Below, in pieces: positions 61,442-64,000 of a stretch of 64,000 bases of DNA. A program made the position numbers and the translations under genes. The stretch lies in NCBI RefSeq assembly GCF_037975245.1, contig NC_092571.1, forward strand, positions 19,862,917-19,926,916, read 5' to 3'. The DNA is from Apostichopus japonicus. Lineage: Eukaryota > Echinodermata > Holothuroidea > Aspidochirotida > Stichopodidae. The notes beneath the pieces were generated by a model that saw only the letters and a program-made list of their open reading frames with translations, was not told the origin of the DNA and searched no databases. The stretch's first letter is position 1; each line of letters begins with the position of its first letter.

Positions 61442-62217
61442 ATAAGATAAGATAAGATTCACTTTATTAAACCCATTTCGGGTAATTAAATGCTCGATGT
61501 ACAGAATAAGATGGATATAACATTAAAATACAGCACATGGAAAATGACTCACATAAAACAATAAGACAATAATGGCAAGACTAAGTATGATAAAAACAGT
61601 GAAGGTGTAACCAGAGGGCAAGAACACTAGCGATTGTAATTTTGATTATGAATTCTGATGCACTGTGGGACGAATGAGAAGGGGTGACGATTGGTTTTGG
61701 CTGTCGGCAGCCTCATCCTCCCGCTCCGAGGAATCACTGCATTCTGAAATTGTCTATGCAGTGGGTGGTCGGCATCCTTTAAAATCTTGTCTAATTTCTG
61801 TTGGAGTAGATGGGTATAACTTGATGAGTAAGAGGGTTGGCTGTTGCCAATTATGCGGCCCGCCTGACGGATTAAAGAGTCTATACGGTTCTGATCTTCC
61901 TTTCTCGCATTCCCGCCCCAAGAAATCAAATTGTAATTCCATACCCCACAAATGGTGGAAGTATAAAACATGGTCAGAATACGTTCATCAATTTGAAAAG
62001 TTTTCATTTTACGCAGACAGTGCATTCTAGAGTTAAGTTTCTTCAGTGTGGCATCAACATGGCTATGCCAGGACAAGGAATTATCAAGTACAACCCCTAG
62101 GTATGTAAAGTGATCCACACGCTCAACATCATGGGCTTTAATACGGACAGGACTCGGGATAGCCCCACACTTACGAAAATCTATTACCATTTCCTTTGTT
62201 TTATTAATATATAAGTA
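61442..62217 (-). mobile_element. 5'-truncated LINE, C-terminal RT region mostly intact
   Basis: A 187-residue open frame (62190 to 61627) begins MVIDFRK, preceded in frame by YINKTKE, and continues through VDHFTYLGVVLDNSLSWHSH, RILTMFYTSTICGVWNYNL and ISWGGN. This is the region after the RT palm in Rex1/CR1/L2-type elements. The 3' end stops at a short GATAAGATAAGAT repeat (61442-61457), typical for such elements. The frame being open suggests a fairly recent insertion. Confidence 0.85.
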
Positions 62218-63687
62218 ATTCCCGCTTTTCGTTTGATTTTTTCACAATAAATCCCAAAAGTAGATTTATTGTATTTTTTGCCAATTACATTAAATTTCTG
62301 TTATGCTTTGCAGTTAAGTGAAATGGCTTCAAACTTCAGGAATTACAAAGTCTGGAATTGCAATATGTAGACAATACATAGCTTGGAAACAAAGCACACA
62401 CATAGAAACTCCCATCAGCTTCATGCTGTTTGGGACATGAAATATTGAACTTGATTCACTATGGTTGTTACGCCCTGGGAAGGATCAAGCGACTTCATTT
62501 TAATTTGTTTGAATAGTTGAAGAGTCCTGATTACATCAGGGAAAAACTAAGATAACTTGATGAGTTGTCCATTTATGACATCACAAGTTATTACACATTG
62601 AAATGAAATGAATAACAACTAGTCAGAATATGTGCAATGCAGAAACGAGTTATACGGTAACTTCCTATATAAAACTACAATCTACAATGGCGGGAGTTGG
62701 ACCAATGTGTCTCCTTTTCTTTATATATTTTGTTTCATATCCTAGACTTTGCTGTCGTTTTCCCTTTAGAGGATGAGTGGGAAACATAACCAGTGACATG
62801 GAAGTAACTTGCAGCTTCATCGCAAAGTTTTTGCATTATTTTTTTGCAAATGCGACTTTACTTTAGTAAACGGCGTCCTCTTGTTGGATTATATCGATTT
62901 CTATCAAAATCCTGAAAATTGTCCAAAAAGAGGATTCTTTCAGTTTTCCTTTAGCTGAGTTTCTCCTTGAGACTGTTTACAAAAGCTAACATTACATTTA
63001 GATAGTGTTAAGTTTAGGGCACAAGGAATGGAGGGAACGAAAAATTGAGAGGCAAATAAGAAGGAAAAATAGGAAAAGAAAGGTACAGAGAAATAAAAAG
63101 GAATATGAAGAAGAAGAAAAAACAGAACTATGTCAGATGACCACGAGTTACGACATAAAGAATAATTCGTTTCCTTCAGAGATTTTGGTCTTTCTTATGT
63201 TACAAGTTAATTGAACTTTTGCAAAGACACAATAATTGTTTTAGGGCTTTAAATTTTGTTTAATTCGATTCAAAACCTGACCTACATTCAAAGAAGGTGA
63301 TTTAATTGGGTTTCGGAGTAACGGAAAAGGAAGCCAGCTTTTTTTTTCTGCAAACTTAACTTTATGTTAAATATACAATCGAAATAAATAGGTTGACTTT
63401 GACATCACTTTGTCAACCAAACCTAGATTTTATATCAGTGTATTTACAAACAACACGGTATTAAGGATGCACTGGGTAGACGGACTGTGGGGGGGGGGGT
63501 GGGGGCGGAGGGGTGGAAGGTACTGTGGTCAATTTTTATACACCTTAGCATGATTTTGCTCCGTAAAAATGTAGGTGGCATACAATGATAGGTAAAAATT
63601 CCCGTATAGCATATCCCAGCTTCCCATCGTTAATCATTTTGAGATACACATGCACGTTTCCATTACTATCAATAACTAAGGTTGCAT

Positions 63688-63798
63688 GGGCGGTTGGCTG
63701 TTTGGGCGGGCGGTTGGGCGGTTGGGCGGTTGGGCGGTTGGGCGGTTGGGTGGATGGGTGGTTGGGCGGTGGGCGGTTGGGCGGTTGGGCTGTTGGTG
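63688..63798. repeat. (GGGCGGTT)n microsatellite
   Basis: About ten copies of GGGCGGTT with GGTT/GGAT variants. All G runs are on the plus strand. The unit resembles a telomere-like G-rich repeat but is not a known telomere sequence. Confidence 0.9.
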
Positions 63799-64000
63799 CT
63801 AATACTGATGACTTTTAAAGACAACCGTGTGATGAAGACTTAGTTACGAAGCTATGTTAAAGCTCCGTAGTAATACCATGGAGTTATAAGAGACTCCATG
63901 CTAAGTAATACCATCATACTCAAAGCAAAATATGTTTTTTATTAACCTCAGTCGCGAATTACCGGTATAATTTGGTTTATTTCTCCTGAAAAGAATAATC

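Larger units (their letters stand above)
60566..64000. other. Intergenic with one LINE fragment
   Basis: Apart from the LINE at 61.4-62.2 kb and the GGGCGGTT array, nothing coding is evident. A charged ORF at 63005-63214 (Lys/Arg/Glu-rich) follows from purine-rich sequence. Confidence 0.6.

Noticed and set aside
61665-62030. 121-residue plus-strand ORF
   Set aside because: It is the antisense shadow of the LINE reverse-transcriptase frame.

Overview
This is eukaryotic nuclear DNA: AT-rich, intron-containing and full of dispersed repeats, with no bacterial-style gene packing. The recognisable gene content (a metazoan MORN1 orthologue), the tRNA-derived SINEs with a conserved central domain, the non-LTR retrotransposon remnants, and the very frequent TAGGCCTA-type palindromic octamer suggest a marine invertebrate deuterostome, most likely an echinoderm. 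That assignment is an inference from sequence flavour, not a demonstrated fact.

Two protein genes can be supported. (1) A large gene on the minus strand, from the start codon at 47470 to the stop at 11232 (about 36 kb), is the orthologue of vertebrate MORN1. Thirteen coding exons are well supported; exons 1-8 (47470 to 30273) join without a phase conflict. The N-terminal half is a run of MORN repeats spread over six exons. It is followed by a conserved beta-rich segment, a lineage-specific Ser/Thr/Pro/Glu/Lys-rich middle, a conserved PPPPGYxPF motif exon and a conserved C-terminal exon. Two more exons in the middle are uncertain, and one phase conflict is unresolved. (2) A gene on the plus strand at 50363-51301 has its whole coding region in one exon. 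It encodes a 312-residue type I membrane protein of unknown family, with a spliced 5' leader and an overlapping short upstream ORF.

Layout: 1-5.8 kb intergenic with simple repeats; 5.83-6.73 kb a 900-bp foldback element with long terminal inverted repeats and in-frame 105-bp internal repeats; 6.7-10.2 kb intergenic; 10.26-11.13 kb a minisatellite with higher-order structure just beyond the MORN1 stop; 11.2-47.5 kb MORN1, whose introns hold many minisatellites, two antisense LINE fragments, two SINEs, a Harbinger-type MITE with TTA target duplication and two copies of a dispersed retroelement end; 47.5-50.3 kb intergenic with a third copy of that retroelement end; 50.36-51.3 kb the membrane protein gene; 51.3-64 kb intergenic with microsatellites, minisatellites, a hAT-type element and a 5'-truncated LINE.

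The most interesting non-genic signal is the dispersed repeat seen at 38.5, 45.9 and 49.7 kb. Its shared core can be drawn as a type I hammerhead ribozyme with a stem III suited to dimers, and two of the three copies sit in head-to-head inverted arrangements. This resembles what is known of Penelope-like retroelements. The two genes show no sign of working together.
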